From: Nocardia arthritidis
GTDB lineage: Bacteria > Actinomycetota > Actinomycetes > Mycobacteriales > Mycobacteriaceae
Direction: 5' to 3'
DNA length: 64,000 bases
Assembly (NCBI RefSeq): GCF_011801145.1
Contig: NZ_CP046172.1
Span: 8,618,001-8,682,000, forward strand
The notes under the pieces were generated by a model. It did no database searches. It was not told the DNA's origin and saw only the letters and a program-made list of their open reading frames with translations. This document shows positions 1-8,553 of this stretch, piece by piece. Both the position numbers and the translations under genes were made by a program. Within the stretch, counting starts at the first letter, position 1. Every line of letters begins with the position of its first letter.

Positions 1-409
1 CGGTTGCCTCGACATCGACGGTATTCCAGGGCGTCAATAGCGGGCCGTTCACGGTGCCCTGCGGCAGTTTCGCCAATCGCTCGGCGATTTCCCGCATCGA
101 CTGCTCGGTCTCGGCATTCACCGTGAAGCTGAGCCGCATGCCGCGGCCGAGTGGGCCCGACAGCGGTTCACGCGCCGGGCGCAGCAGCATATCCCGGTAT
201 TGCGCGCGCCGCAGATGCAAAACGGCGAGTTGGCCGTCCGGACCAGTCAATTGCTTCTCCACCCAGAAGCCGAGCCCGTCCACATACCATTCCAGTGATT
301 TATCGATATCGCTCACCAGCAGAATTCCGAAATTCGGCATATCGGGGATGTCGTCGAAACCGACACCCTCCGGCGCCCGCTCGTGGCTGGCGTGGTTCAC
401 ATAATTCAT
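1..409 (-). CDS. VOC-family (glyoxalase/bleomycin-resistance fold) protein, 3' end beyond window
   Basis: This gene runs off the left edge; about 136 residues are visible from the ATG at 409. The protein has a typical VOC opening: a beta strand (NFGILLVSDIDKSLEWY) followed by a loop and a glycine-rich segment (DGLGFWVEKQ), as in glyoxalase or bleomycin-resistance proteins. It starts 18 bp after the P450 stop and is probably the next gene of the thiopeptide operon. VOC proteins can be metal enzymes or drug-binding proteins; which applies cannot be told from the visible part. Tailoring or drug binding are inferences from context only. It lies roughly where nosiheptide clusters carry nosA, but I see no basis for calling it NosA. 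Confidence 0.75.
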   Translation of the reverse strand, partial: MNYVNHASHERAPEGVGFDDIPDMPNFGILLVSDIDKSLEWYVDGLGFWVEKQLTGPDGQLAVLHLRRAQYRDMLLRPAREPLSGPLGRGMRLSFTVNAETEQSMREIAERLAKLPQGTVNGPLLTPWNTVDVEAT

Positions 410-427
410 AATGATTCCTATCCGCCG

Positions 428-1570
428 CTACGGCTGCGAGGTGTAGGGCAGGGCCCGGACTTCCTTGAGATTGTTGAATGTGTCTATCCGCGCCGCCGCC
501 GGGTCGACGCATAATTCCGGTCGCCGCGTGAGCAGTTCGCGAAGTCCGGTACTTATCTGCAACCGCGCGCTATTCGCGCCGAGGCAGTAATGCATGCCCT
601 TGCCGAAGGTCAGCACGGCATTCGGGCGCACCGGACACCCGCGGACCGGCTGCGCCGCCGGTTGCTGCGCGAGGTGCACGGCCGAAATGTCGATCGCCAC
701 TACGGTGCCCGGCTCCAGCACCATACCGAGGCATTCGCAGCGCTCGACGACGAAGCGGAATATATTGCCGAAAGGCGGCTGCACCCGCATCGCCTCCTCG
801 GCGATCTCGCCGATATCGAATATATCGGAACGCGCATTCGCCAGCAATTGCTTATCGGACCATATTTCACGACAGGTTATGCTCGCACCGACGATCATCG
901 GTTCTATACCGGCCATCAGCAATTGCCCGATCAACGCCGCGATCGGCCAGGTGCCCGCCGAGTCTTCGGCCAAGGCGCGCGCCGCATCGAGAAAAGGGCT
1001 GGACCGATCGCCGCGGAGCAAGCGGTCGGTCAACGACTTCAAATAGCGCATCACCGTTTCGTGCGCGCGAACTATTTCCGGTGAATGCTCGGTCTCCCCC
1101 AGCAGCTGCTGTTTGAACAGGTGGATGACCAGCTTGGACACCTTGCTCAGATTCGGCCAGTCCGATTCGGGCACACCGATCATGGCGAACGTACTGTGCA
1201 TCAGATACGGGGACAGGAATTCGGTCACCAGATCGCCCTCCGCGGGCATCTTCGCGGCTTGGGCGGCCGCGAGCTCTGTGAACATATCCGCGAACTCCGC
1301 CGTGGTCCGCACGGTGAACACCTTGCGCAACTCCGTGTTGAACCGCGTGTAGTTCGAATTGACGGTGTACCAGAGCTGGAAGAATCCGGAGATCGATGGC
1401 ACCTCGTCCTCGCCCGGATACCGGGTCGGCGAGGTGGCTCCCTCGCGTTCGATACCGGCGACGATATGCCGATCGCGCAATACCGCGTCGGCCAGATCCG
1501 GTCGCAATACCTTCAGCCGGTTTCGCGTGCTGTCCCACCGCAGGCCGTCAATTGTCGCCGTGACTTCCAC
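428..1570 (-). CDS. Cytochrome P450, thiopeptide tailoring oxidase (NosB/NosC class)
   Basis: The haem-binding loop FGKGMHYCLG near residue 330 and the K-helix ExxR (EEAMR) mark a bacterial class I P450 of about 380 residues. I chose the GTG at 1570 because GGAGG sits five bases upstream; a TTG at 1582 is the longer alternative. The I-helix reads LLMAGIEPMIVGA, so the usual Thr after the acidic residue is replaced by Pro and the acid-alcohol pair for oxygen activation is altered. Nosiheptide and nocathiacin clusters use P450s to hydroxylate the core Glu, pyridine or indole and to form ether links. The exact site here cannot be read from sequence. It follows the NosD homologue in the same operon. 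Confidence 0.9.
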   Translation of the reverse strand: MEVTATIDGLRWDSTRNRLKVLRPDLADAVLRDRHIVAGIEREGATSPTRYPGEDEVPSISGFFQLWYTVNSNYTRFNTELRKVFTVRTTAEFADMFTELAAAQAAKMPAEGDLVTEFLSPYLMHSTFAMIGVPESDWPNLSKVSKLVIHLFKQQLLGETEHSPEIVRAHETVMRYLKSLTDRLLRGDRSSPFLDAARALAEDSAGTWPIAALIGQLLMAGIEPMIVGASITCREIWSDKQLLANARSDIFDIGEIAEEAMRVQPPFGNIFRFVVERCECLGMVLEPGTVVAIDISAVHLAQQPAAQPVRGCPVRPNAVLTFGKGMHYCLGANSARLQISTGLRELLTRRPELCVDPAAARIDTFNNLKEVRALPYTSQP

Positions 1571-1588
1571 GGTCGCCTCCAAATATCA

Positions 1589-2581
1589 TCAGTTGCTCAA
1601 TCGACTCGCTCGGTGCTCGCGCACCGCCCGCAGCAATTCCGGTTCCGCGGTCACGCCGGCCACCTCGCTCAGCACGTGATGACCGAGGAATCCGAGGAAG
1701 GATTCGTGTTCGGGAATCAGTCCGAGCCGGTTGTTGTGGGTGTGCAGAAAGGCCGCGAGCAGAACCTGCTCGCGCCTGGCGCGGGTAGCCGCCGGACCGG
1801 CCAGCTCGATCGCCGCGCGGATATCGTCGTCGAGCCCGCGCCACGCGGTGCCGATGGCGCGGTGGAACGGATCGTCGTCCAGGCGTTCCGGCGCGGCCAG
1901 CACCGCGGCCACATGGGTCGCCAACGCGCAGCGGCGCTGCTGCAACAGCTGCGGCCAGACGCCGAGGAATTGTTCGAAGGTGTACGGCGACCAGAGCAGG
2001 CAGTAGTGCCTGAAGAATTCCGCCATCTCGGCGGTGCTCAGCCCGGCCGCGCACATGCCGCGCAGCATTGTCGAGAATCCGATGCCGAGCCGCTTGGCCG
2101 AATCACCGGAAATCGTTGCCAGCGCGGCCAATACGATATCGCTGCTGCTGGTGAAGTACTCCTCCGCCAAGGCGACGCCGCGACGGCCGCCGTATTTCTC
2201 GTACTCCGGCGTGTATTCGGCGTACCGGACGGTGTCGGGTGGCTGCACCTCCGCGACATCCTCGTTCTCGAGTGCCGCCATCGTCGGCTGTGCGGCGCGG
2301 AACTCGTCCACATCGAAGCTCGTGCTGTCCGGAAACTCCGCGAGATACGCCGCCAGCTTCGTCGCCGCCTCCGCCGTCACCGCGTCCGCATCCGCCGCGG
2401 CGACCCGGAAACGCACCCGGACATGGTGGCCGCCCTGCCAGTAGCGCAGAAAGAAGGATTGCGAAATCCCACCGGACGAGCGCAGACCGGCGAGCACCGG
2501 AGCCAGGCCGTCGACCAGAAATTCGTCCTGCCCGCTGTATCGGTGCACGTGCAGGCTGCGCCACACCTGATCAGTTGTCAT
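1589..2581 (-). CDS. nosD: Thiopeptide-type dehydratase C-domain protein (NosD-like, glutamate elimination)
   Basis: This 330-residue protein has the SpaB_C / thiopeptide-type bacteriocin biosynthesis signature near its start: HRYSGQDEFL, then SFFLRYWQGGHHVRVRFRV. In thiopeptide pathways the LanB enzyme is split; one protein glutamylates Ser/Thr and this smaller one eliminates glutamate to give dehydroalanine and dehydrobutyrine. Its place directly after the NosE-type gene, overlapping it by 11 bp, supports the elimination role over the related pyridine synthase, which is encoded in the other operon (15561). GGAGG lies five bases before the chosen ATG. The NosD/NosO split is assigned by gene order. 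Confidence 0.85.
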   Translation of the reverse strand: MTTDQVWRSLHVHRYSGQDEFLVDGLAPVLAGLRSSGGISQSFFLRYWQGGHHVRVRFRVAAADADAVTAEAATKLAAYLAEFPDSTSFDVDEFRAAQPTMAALENEDVAEVQPPDTVRYAEYTPEYEKYGGRRGVALAEEYFTSSSDIVLAALATISGDSAKRLGIGFSTMLRGMCAAGLSTAEMAEFFRHYCLLWSPYTFEQFLGVWPQLLQQRRCALATHVAAVLAAPERLDDDPFHRAIGTAWRGLDDDIRAAIELAGPAATRARREQVLLAAFLHTHNNRLGLIPEHESFLGFLGHHVLSEVAGVTAEPELLRAVREHRASRLSN

Positions 2582-5192
2582 TGCCGCCTCCGGATAGGGT
2601 GAACTCGACGAAGAATTCCTCGGCGCTGTCGGGATTCCCGGATTCGGCATACCGTTCGGCGCCGGGCAGACATTCCTGGAACAGCACCGTGCCGCCATCG
2701 TTCGCGCGGGCCTGCTTGGCCAGCACGTACATCAGGAATGGGTTGTGCGTATCCAGGTAGTGCGGCTTGTGCAGCCGCGCGCTGCGCGCCTCGATCGCCC
2801 ACTGCCGGGTTTCCTCGAGCAGGTTGCGTTCCGAATCGGGTGTCCGGCGGGGCGCGAGCACGCGGAAAAAGGTCGTTCGCGGCAGCCCGGCCGCCTGCCG
2901 CCACGCGTCGAATTCCACCAGCGCCGACAGATCCTGCCGCTCCAGCCCGGCGAGTGCGGGCAATTCGCTTACCGGGAAACGCCAGGACCGTCGATCGAGC
3001 ACCAGATCACCCAGCATCAAGCGCGGCCTGAACGGCTGACCCACCGACTGGTGACGGTCGATCTGATCCCACAGCCCACCCCGATAGGTCCGGGTCGGCG
3101 CGAATACGCACAGGAACCGGTACAGCATCGGCGCGGCGGCCGGATACAGAAAGTTCAACGGGGCCAGGTCGATTCGAGCGCCATCCACGGCGGATATCAA
3201 TTCGAGCCTGCGCGTACGCGGGTCGGCGCGCACCAGGAGATCGGCGATGGTCAACGGCCGCGGCCCATCCGGGTCGGCCACCGAACCCGGATACACCAGC
3301 TCCAGCGGGCAAAGCCGCGGATGCATATTGAAATTGAGGCCGAGCACCGCGGTGATATCGGTCTGCCGCGGTGTCGTCGCGGCGATGTGCGTACGGAGTT
3401 CGTCGGCCAGATTCCATTGCTCCGCACCGGATTCGAGCAGACCGCAGTACCGCGAGAAGAACACTCCGTGTCCGGTGGTGACACCGTTCACCACCAGCAG
3501 GTCGTCGTCCAGCTGTATCCGGTAGGCCGTCGAACGCCAGGCGGGCACCGTATCGGGCAGCGCGCGCACGAATTCACGCAGCCGCTCCGGGTCCAGGCGC
3601 ACCGCATCGGCGGCGCCCGCCTCCGCGACCCGATCTCGCAGCAGCGCGAAGAATTCCGAACGCAATTCGATGACCCGCGCTGCGGCCGGGTCGCCGAGTC
3701 CGCACATCACCGCGCTCGCCTCCTGCGGCGACAGTTCGTCGAATGCCCGGAAAAGCTCCGCGACCGGAACGGGTGGGCCGTCCTCGCCATAACGTCGCAC
3801 ATAGAACGCGTACAGCCCCATTTTCTCGATCGTCGCGTCGTCGAGGACCGGAACCAGCCGCTGGTACAACTCCAGATAATCGGCGTTCGCGCCGACCAGT
3901 TCGCCCCGCCAGCCCGCGGCCGTCGCACGGGTGCCGACATCCTCGTATACCGCCGCGCGCATCGCCTCCTTGGCGGGCGGACTGCACTGGCAGATATCGA
4001 CGAATCGCCCCACGCAAGCCCGCAGCCCGCCGAGCAGTTCGGTGCGGGCCTGCGGCGAGGATTGCGCGAATCGGTCCTCGATTCCCTGTAGTTCCTCGAA
4101 TATTTCGGCGCACGCGACGGCCTGTGCGGTACCGGCCTCGCGCAGCCGCGCGGCGAGCTGTTCCGCGGTTCGAGTGGCCTGATCAGGCAATCCGATACCG
4201 CGGTAGCAGAGGCCGACTTTCACCAATCCGTCGATGGTCTGCCGGGCCTGTTCCGCCGACAATCCGCCCTCGACCAACGTCTCGCGCAATTCGCGTTCCG
4301 GCACTTGACCGTCACCGAGCACCTTGCGCAGCAGCGTAATCAGATCGGTGTTCCGCGCGCTGATCACCTTGTCCGGCGTGAAACCGTCATCGGCGCCCTC
4401 CAGCGGACGCCTGATGAATACGGCCCGGTCGCCCGCGCAGGACAGCGAGTTGTTGAGCCGCACCCGCAGCACCCGGTCCGCACCGTCGATCAGGCGCAGC
4501 TGATGCGCCATCCAGGCCAGCAGGCCGACGCTGAGCCGGACTTGCGAGAGACGTTGTCCCGACGCCGATTTCGCCGTCCAATCGTGCGCCCCGATTTCGG
4601 TGAACGAGCCGAACGGGGACGGTTTGAACACCACCCGGTAGGCGAAGCTGGTGATGGTGCTTTCCATGCGCCGCGTCCGGCTCGGTTTGCGTCCGGTATC
4701 GAACGGGTCGGCGGCGAAGGCCATCACCTCGCGATACACATCCTCACCCGACAGCTGCAGACCGCGCTGGAAGTCCTCGTGCAGCGCCACTTTCGCCAAC
4801 GTCGTGCGTGCCTGCTCCAGCTCCGATCGGTAGGTGGCATCGGCCTGCGCCAGCAGTGCCCGCCGTTGTTCCGCCGCGCGATTCCACTCGATCAGCAGAT
4901 CCCGGCAGGCGGTGGGCAGCGGCTCGAGCGGCGCGGCCGCCGATATAGGCCTGCCGTTGTGCACATCGCGGCGCAGCTTCAGCACCGCGCGCCGGTGTTC
5001 CGGCGAAAGTGTCGGAATCGCTTGGTGCAACTCATCTTCCAGCTGTGCGGTACTGGCGTCGATATCGATTTCATCCGCCCGCCGGAGCAGGTCCCATGCG
5101 CGCGCCGGAACCAGATCCGCGAGTTCGGACAGGCCGAGCGTGCCGCGCCGGAACAGCACATACGGGCTGAATCGTGGGTCTGGCGTTGTCAT
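2571..5192 (-). CDS. nosE: Lantibiotic dehydratase N-domain protein (NosE-like, tRNA-Glu dependent glutamylation)
   Basis: An 873-residue protein matching the N-terminal LanB dehydratase family, opening with PRFSPYVLFRRGTLGLSEL and lacking the SpaB_C domain, which is a separate gene here. In this family the enzyme transfers glutamate from Glu-tRNA to Ser and Thr of the precursor core, priming elimination. The ATG at 5192 overlaps the stop of the preceding NosF gene (ATGA), a start fixed by that overlap; longer reading in the same frame upstream does not resemble the family. Predicted to work with NosD on the Ser and Thr residues left after thiazole formation. Confidence 0.9.
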   Translation of the reverse strand: MTTPDPRFSPYVLFRRGTLGLSELADLVPARAWDLLRRADEIDIDASTAQLEDELHQAIPTLSPEHRRAVLKLRRDVHNGRPISAAAPLEPLPTACRDLLIEWNRAAEQRRALLAQADATYRSELEQARTTLAKVALHEDFQRGLQLSGEDVYREVMAFAADPFDTGRKPSRTRRMESTITSFAYRVVFKPSPFGSFTEIGAHDWTAKSASGQRLSQVRLSVGLLAWMAHQLRLIDGADRVLRVRLNNSLSCAGDRAVFIRRPLEGADDGFTPDKVISARNTDLITLLRKVLGDGQVPERELRETLVEGGLSAEQARQTIDGLVKVGLCYRGIGLPDQATRTAEQLAARLREAGTAQAVACAEIFEELQGIEDRFAQSSPQARTELLGGLRACVGRFVDICQCSPPAKEAMRAAVYEDVGTRATAAGWRGELVGANADYLELYQRLVPVLDDATIEKMGLYAFYVRRYGEDGPPVPVAELFRAFDELSPQEASAVMCGLGDPAAARVIELRSEFFALLRDRVAEAGAADAVRLDPERLREFVRALPDTVPAWRSTAYRIQLDDDLLVVNGVTTGHGVFFSRYCGLLESGAEQWNLADELRTHIAATTPRQTDITAVLGLNFNMHPRLCPLELVYPGSVADPDGPRPLTIADLLVRADPRTRRLELISAVDGARIDLAPLNFLYPAAAPMLYRFLCVFAPTRTYRGGLWDQIDRHQSVGQPFRPRLMLGDLVLDRRSWRFPVSELPALAGLERQDLSALVEFDAWRQAAGLPRTTFFRVLAPRRTPDSERNLLEETRQWAIEARSARLHKPHYLDTHNPFLMYVLAKQARANDGGTVLFQECLPGAERYAESGNPDSAEEFFVEFTLSGGGNDN

Positions 5193-6697
5193 TCGAGCAT
5201 CACCGCTATCTCCCAGTTCGGGTCGACACCGACAGCGCCGACCGATACCTGCGCATGCGTTCCGAAAGCCGTGCCGGACAGGCCATATGTCCGATCGACC
5301 AGGTCCGCGTCGAACCCGAGCACCGGATGACTGCCGTTCCCGACCGCGGCCGCCGCGACCGTGAGCGCCTCCACCGCCGCCCCGATACCGAACTGCTGCT
5401 CCCGATATCCGCACATGCCACGGCCCGCGGCTCGAAAGTCGGTGGGCGCGACGGGATGTACGGTGAACGCCGCCAATTCGATATTGACCGTGTCGGCGAA
5501 CAGCGCCCGCTGCAGGTCGGCGGCCGTAGCGCCGCCGTCTCCGACAGCGACCAGGCGGCCGTCCTCGTAGCGGTACCACCCCGCGGGCACCTCGGCGACC
5601 CGATGTACCGCGCAGAACAGGTGAATATCCGTGCCGAGCACACCATCCGCGCAGGCCCGCAGTTGACCCACCGCGCCGGCCGCCGACGCGAGCACGGTGG
5701 CCAGATCCACGGCGGTGACGGTGGCGCCGGTGAAGAGCCGTCCATTGGATCGCCTGTGGCGCAATACATCCGGATCCAGCAGATCGACGGGCATCGGTTC
5801 CGGTAGCGCGATTTCCCGACCCGAAATCGCAGACATCATCGGGCCGGGTATATACCGTCCACCGGATACCGTCGGCTTGGCGGCCGCGTTCCAGGCATCG
5901 AACAGCGCCGATCGTTTCATCACCCGGGAGCGTTCGATAACTGTTGGTACACACGCTGATTCGGATGGCGCATGCGAATCGCCAACGGAACCAGGGCGTC
6001 CCAGACCGAGCACCGCGACGCACAACTCCTCGGCCGGGTCCAGCCCCAGCATCGCGCCGACCAGGTCCGCGGAAAAGTCCGCCCGCACCTCGACCCGCCC
6101 GAAGACGGCGCTCGCCGATCGCACCAGGCGACCGAGCACGATACCGGTATCGACCGAACCCAGGCGGGCGGCGAAGTTGCCGTACTTGTAGAAGTTCTTC
6201 CAGAACCTGTTGCACAGCAACAACATCAGGGGTGGCAGGTCCGTGGGTTCGCCGATGGCCTTGCGGATTCCGTCGGCCCGCCCCAGGTGCACGAGCTCGT
6301 TCCGATACGCGTCGTAGTGGCTCACCTGACTCGCACCCGGCCACAGCACATACAGCTCCGTCGGATACATCGCCCCGCCGGAGGGTATCGATCGCCGCAT
6401 CAGGTATCGAGATCCGTGATATTCCAAGGCCGCTCGGCCCGGTGCGGATGGCAACCCGCCCGTGGCGTCCACGCGGATCCGATTCACCGCGAGGCTGCCC
6501 GCGAGCACCCTCGCCAGCCCGGACGCCGGATCCAGCCGAATGCGCCGGGCGCCCGAGTAAACCTTGACCGGCCACGGTCCGTCGGCCCAATCCACTTGCC
6601 AGTCAGCCGGATTCGCCGATTGCGGATCGGTTCGCAGCCGCGAGACATAGTCGAACAATTCGTCCTGCCCGGTCACGGGAATGGATGGGGAACGCAC
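5189..6697 (-). CDS. nosF: SagB-type azoline dehydrogenase (NosF-like), FMN dependent
   Basis: About 502 residues with a double nitroreductase-like architecture typical of SagB/ThcOx dehydrogenases; the first half carries GGAMYPTELYVLWPG and the second half repeats the fold (FCAVHRVAEVPAGWYRY, GIGAAVEALTVAA). The family oxidises thiazolines to thiazoles using FMN. The core has five cysteines, so up to five thiazoles are possible. The GTG at 6697 has GAGGAG six bases upstream; a later GTG at 6676 would instead give a 4-bp overlap with the NosG stop. It sits between NosG and NosE in the operon. Confidence 0.88.
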   Translation of the reverse strand: MRSPSIPVTGQDELFDYVSRLRTDPQSANPADWQVDWADGPWPVKVYSGARRIRLDPASGLARVLAGSLAVNRIRVDATGGLPSAPGRAALEYHGSRYLMRRSIPSGGAMYPTELYVLWPGASQVSHYDAYRNELVHLGRADGIRKAIGEPTDLPPLMLLLCNRFWKNFYKYGNFAARLGSVDTGIVLGRLVRSASAVFGRVEVRADFSADLVGAMLGLDPAEELCVAVLGLGRPGSVGDSHAPSESACVPTVIERSRVMKRSALFDAWNAAAKPTVSGGRYIPGPMMSAISGREIALPEPMPVDLLDPDVLRHRRSNGRLFTGATVTAVDLATVLASAAGAVGQLRACADGVLGTDIHLFCAVHRVAEVPAGWYRYEDGRLVAVGDGGATAADLQRALFADTVNIELAAFTVHPVAPTDFRAAGRGMCGYREQQFGIGAAVEALTVAAAAVGNGSHPVLGFDADLVDRTYGLSGTAFGTHAQVSVGAVGVDPNWEIAVMLE

Positions 6698-8553
6698 CCG
6701 ATCTCCTCTCCCTCGCCGCACTGACCGCGATAGGGAATGGCGGTCTCACCGGTGAGCCGGGGCAGCCCGCACACCCGGCGATTCAGGTAACCGAATGTCA
6801 TCGGCACGGTCCCGGGGACGAGCACCCGCACACAGGACAACCCGTTGCGCCGCAACTCCGGCATGGTCTGATCCACCGCGAGCACGTCCAACCCGGCGGC
6901 CAGCATGCCCGAGAGCGCGGTATCCAGATCCGCGCACAGATCGGATTCGCCGGTCTGCAGCGTGCTCGCGATATCGCCGAGCGCGACCCGTTCCGCATCG
7001 CGGTCGAGCAGGAAGCCGTAGCGCGGGCGCGCCTCGGGCAGCGCGCCGACCAGCGGATGGTCGGCCATGGTGCGAATCAGCGTCGGATCGGCCAACATTC
7101 GAAGTCCATCGGCGCGCCGCCGCGGATAGCTGTGCGTCGTGGCCTGCACGCTGCCGATCAGCTCGTGTAAACCGCCGATGATCGCTTGAATCGGATCCGG
7201 ATGCGCGCCCGAACCCGCGAGCACACGCGGACCATCCTGGTGGCTGTTCTCGGCAACCAGCCAGAAGCTCGGCATCCCGTACTCCATGGTGGATTGGAAT
7301 GCGCGGAACCGGAATCCGGTGAACAGCTTGGCCTTTCGCAACAATTGCCCGAGCGTCCCGCCGACACCGTCGAGGTCGACTTCGGGCAGCGCCAGCCTGC
7401 GGTACCAGGTGAGCAGGAACGAATCCCGTTCCGCCACCTCACGCAGCCCGTGCAGGATCGCCTCCTCCGGTGAATTGCCGAGGGCACAGCCGTTGGAGGT
7501 GTCGTACATGAAGGAGATTTCCCCGTCATGCCGCGGACCCCAGAATGCCGCCCGCTCCGGAATCAGCACCGCCTGCTGTTTGCGGAACGAATAAGCCCAG
7601 ACCCAGTCGACAACGGTGTCCGGACTGAATTCCTGGTAGCGAAACCCTTGTGCGGCATAGCTTTCCGCGGGGTGGGTGCCGAGTTCGGGCGGGTAGATCG
7701 CCTCGTCCGCGATATCGGCGTACGCGGCGCGCACCGGCGCCGTTCTGCCGCCGCGGAACATCCCGGCATAGCGCTCCAGCCCCTCCAGCACGGCGATCGT
7801 GCGGCTCGACCCGAAGGAATCGCCCCGGCCGATGGCGGGCTCACGGCGGCCCCATCGAGTAACCAATTCGACCGAACACGCGCCGATCGGGCTCTGCAGA
7901 TCCTGCCGGAGTTCCTTGAACAAACCCAGTCCGCCGAACAGATATTCGCGCTCGATTACCCGCGCATCCAACTCCCTGGTGCGCAGCGCGCCCGGCGCGA
8001 GCTTCGGCAGCGGTGCGCCATGGAATTCCGGAATGGTGCCGGTGCCCGATTCACCGCAATTGGCACAGGTCGAATCGGGCAGCAGCAATTGCCGCTCCAC
8101 CGTGCCCGTCAGACCGTCGATGACGATTACCTGGCCATCGACGAGATCCGGGTCGGCCAGGCACGCCCGCACCTGGAGTTCGACTATCCGCAGCAGGCCG
8201 GGCCCGAGCGTGCTCACGGTGAGGTCGCGCGCCGCGACCTCGGCGAAGGTGTCGCCGAGCAGATCCGGCCCGAACGACGAATTCGCCGTCCGCGTGACCA
8301 GACAGTGCGGGCATCCGGTATGGCCCGCCCGCCACACCGGTCCGACGTAAACGAATGAGCGCCAGGTCCCGACGAACAGCAGCGAGTGTTGCGCGGCAAC
8401 GCATTCGAGAATGATGTCCTGATAGTCACCGATCCGGTTCAATTCGGCGACCAGCACTACGGATGAGCCGACCGACTCTTCGGAAAGCAGTTCGGCGAGG
8501 AATTCCGCGACGAAACCCTCCCCCACCACGGTCATCGTCCGGGCGGCGGTCAC
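6673..8553 (-). CDS. nosG: TOMM cyclodehydratase, E1-like/YcaO fusion (NosG-like)
   Basis: This 626-residue protein converts core cysteines to thiazolines using ATP. The N-terminal part has two CxxC pairs (CPHC near residue 87, CANC near residue 157) expected to bind structural zinc. The C-terminal YcaO part carries GCALGNSPEEAILHGLREV and ERDSFLLTWYRR. The chain ends in PHPFP, the PxPxP tail seen in azoline-forming YcaO proteins. The GTG at 8553 overlaps the NosH stop by 4 bp (GTGA), which decides the start; ATG 8535 is the alternative. It acts with NosH, which presents the leader, and NosF. Confidence 0.9.
   Translation of the reverse strand: MTAARTMTVVGEGFVAEFLAELLSEESVGSSVVLVAELNRIGDYQDIILECVAAQHSLLFVGTWRSFVYVGPVWRAGHTGCPHCLVTRTANSSFGPDLLGDTFAEVAARDLTVSTLGPGLLRIVELQVRACLADPDLVDGQVIVIDGLTGTVERQLLLPDSTCANCGESGTGTIPEFHGAPLPKLAPGALRTRELDARVIEREYLFGGLGLFKELRQDLQSPIGACSVELVTRWGRREPAIGRGDSFGSSRTIAVLEGLERYAGMFRGGRTAPVRAAYADIADEAIYPPELGTHPAESYAAQGFRYQEFSPDTVVDWVWAYSFRKQQAVLIPERAAFWGPRHDGEISFMYDTSNGCALGNSPEEAILHGLREVAERDSFLLTWYRRLALPEVDLDGVGGTLGQLLRKAKLFTGFRFRAFQSTMEYGMPSFWLVAENSHQDGPRVLAGSGAHPDPIQAIIGGLHELIGSVQATTHSYPRRRADGLRMLADPTLIRTMADHPLVGALPEARPRYGFLLDRDAERVALGDIASTLQTGESDLCADLDTALSGMLAAGLDVLAVDQTMPELRRNGLSCVRVLVPGTVPMTFGYLNRRVCGLPRLTGETAIPYRGQCGEGEEIGCVPHPFP

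Noticed and set aside
2571..6590. A single 1339-codon reading frame on the minus strand
   Set aside because: The part upstream of 5192 is arginine/glycine-rich out-of-frame translation of the SagB-type gene. The ATG at 5192, overlapping the nosF stop, is the real start of the dehydratase.
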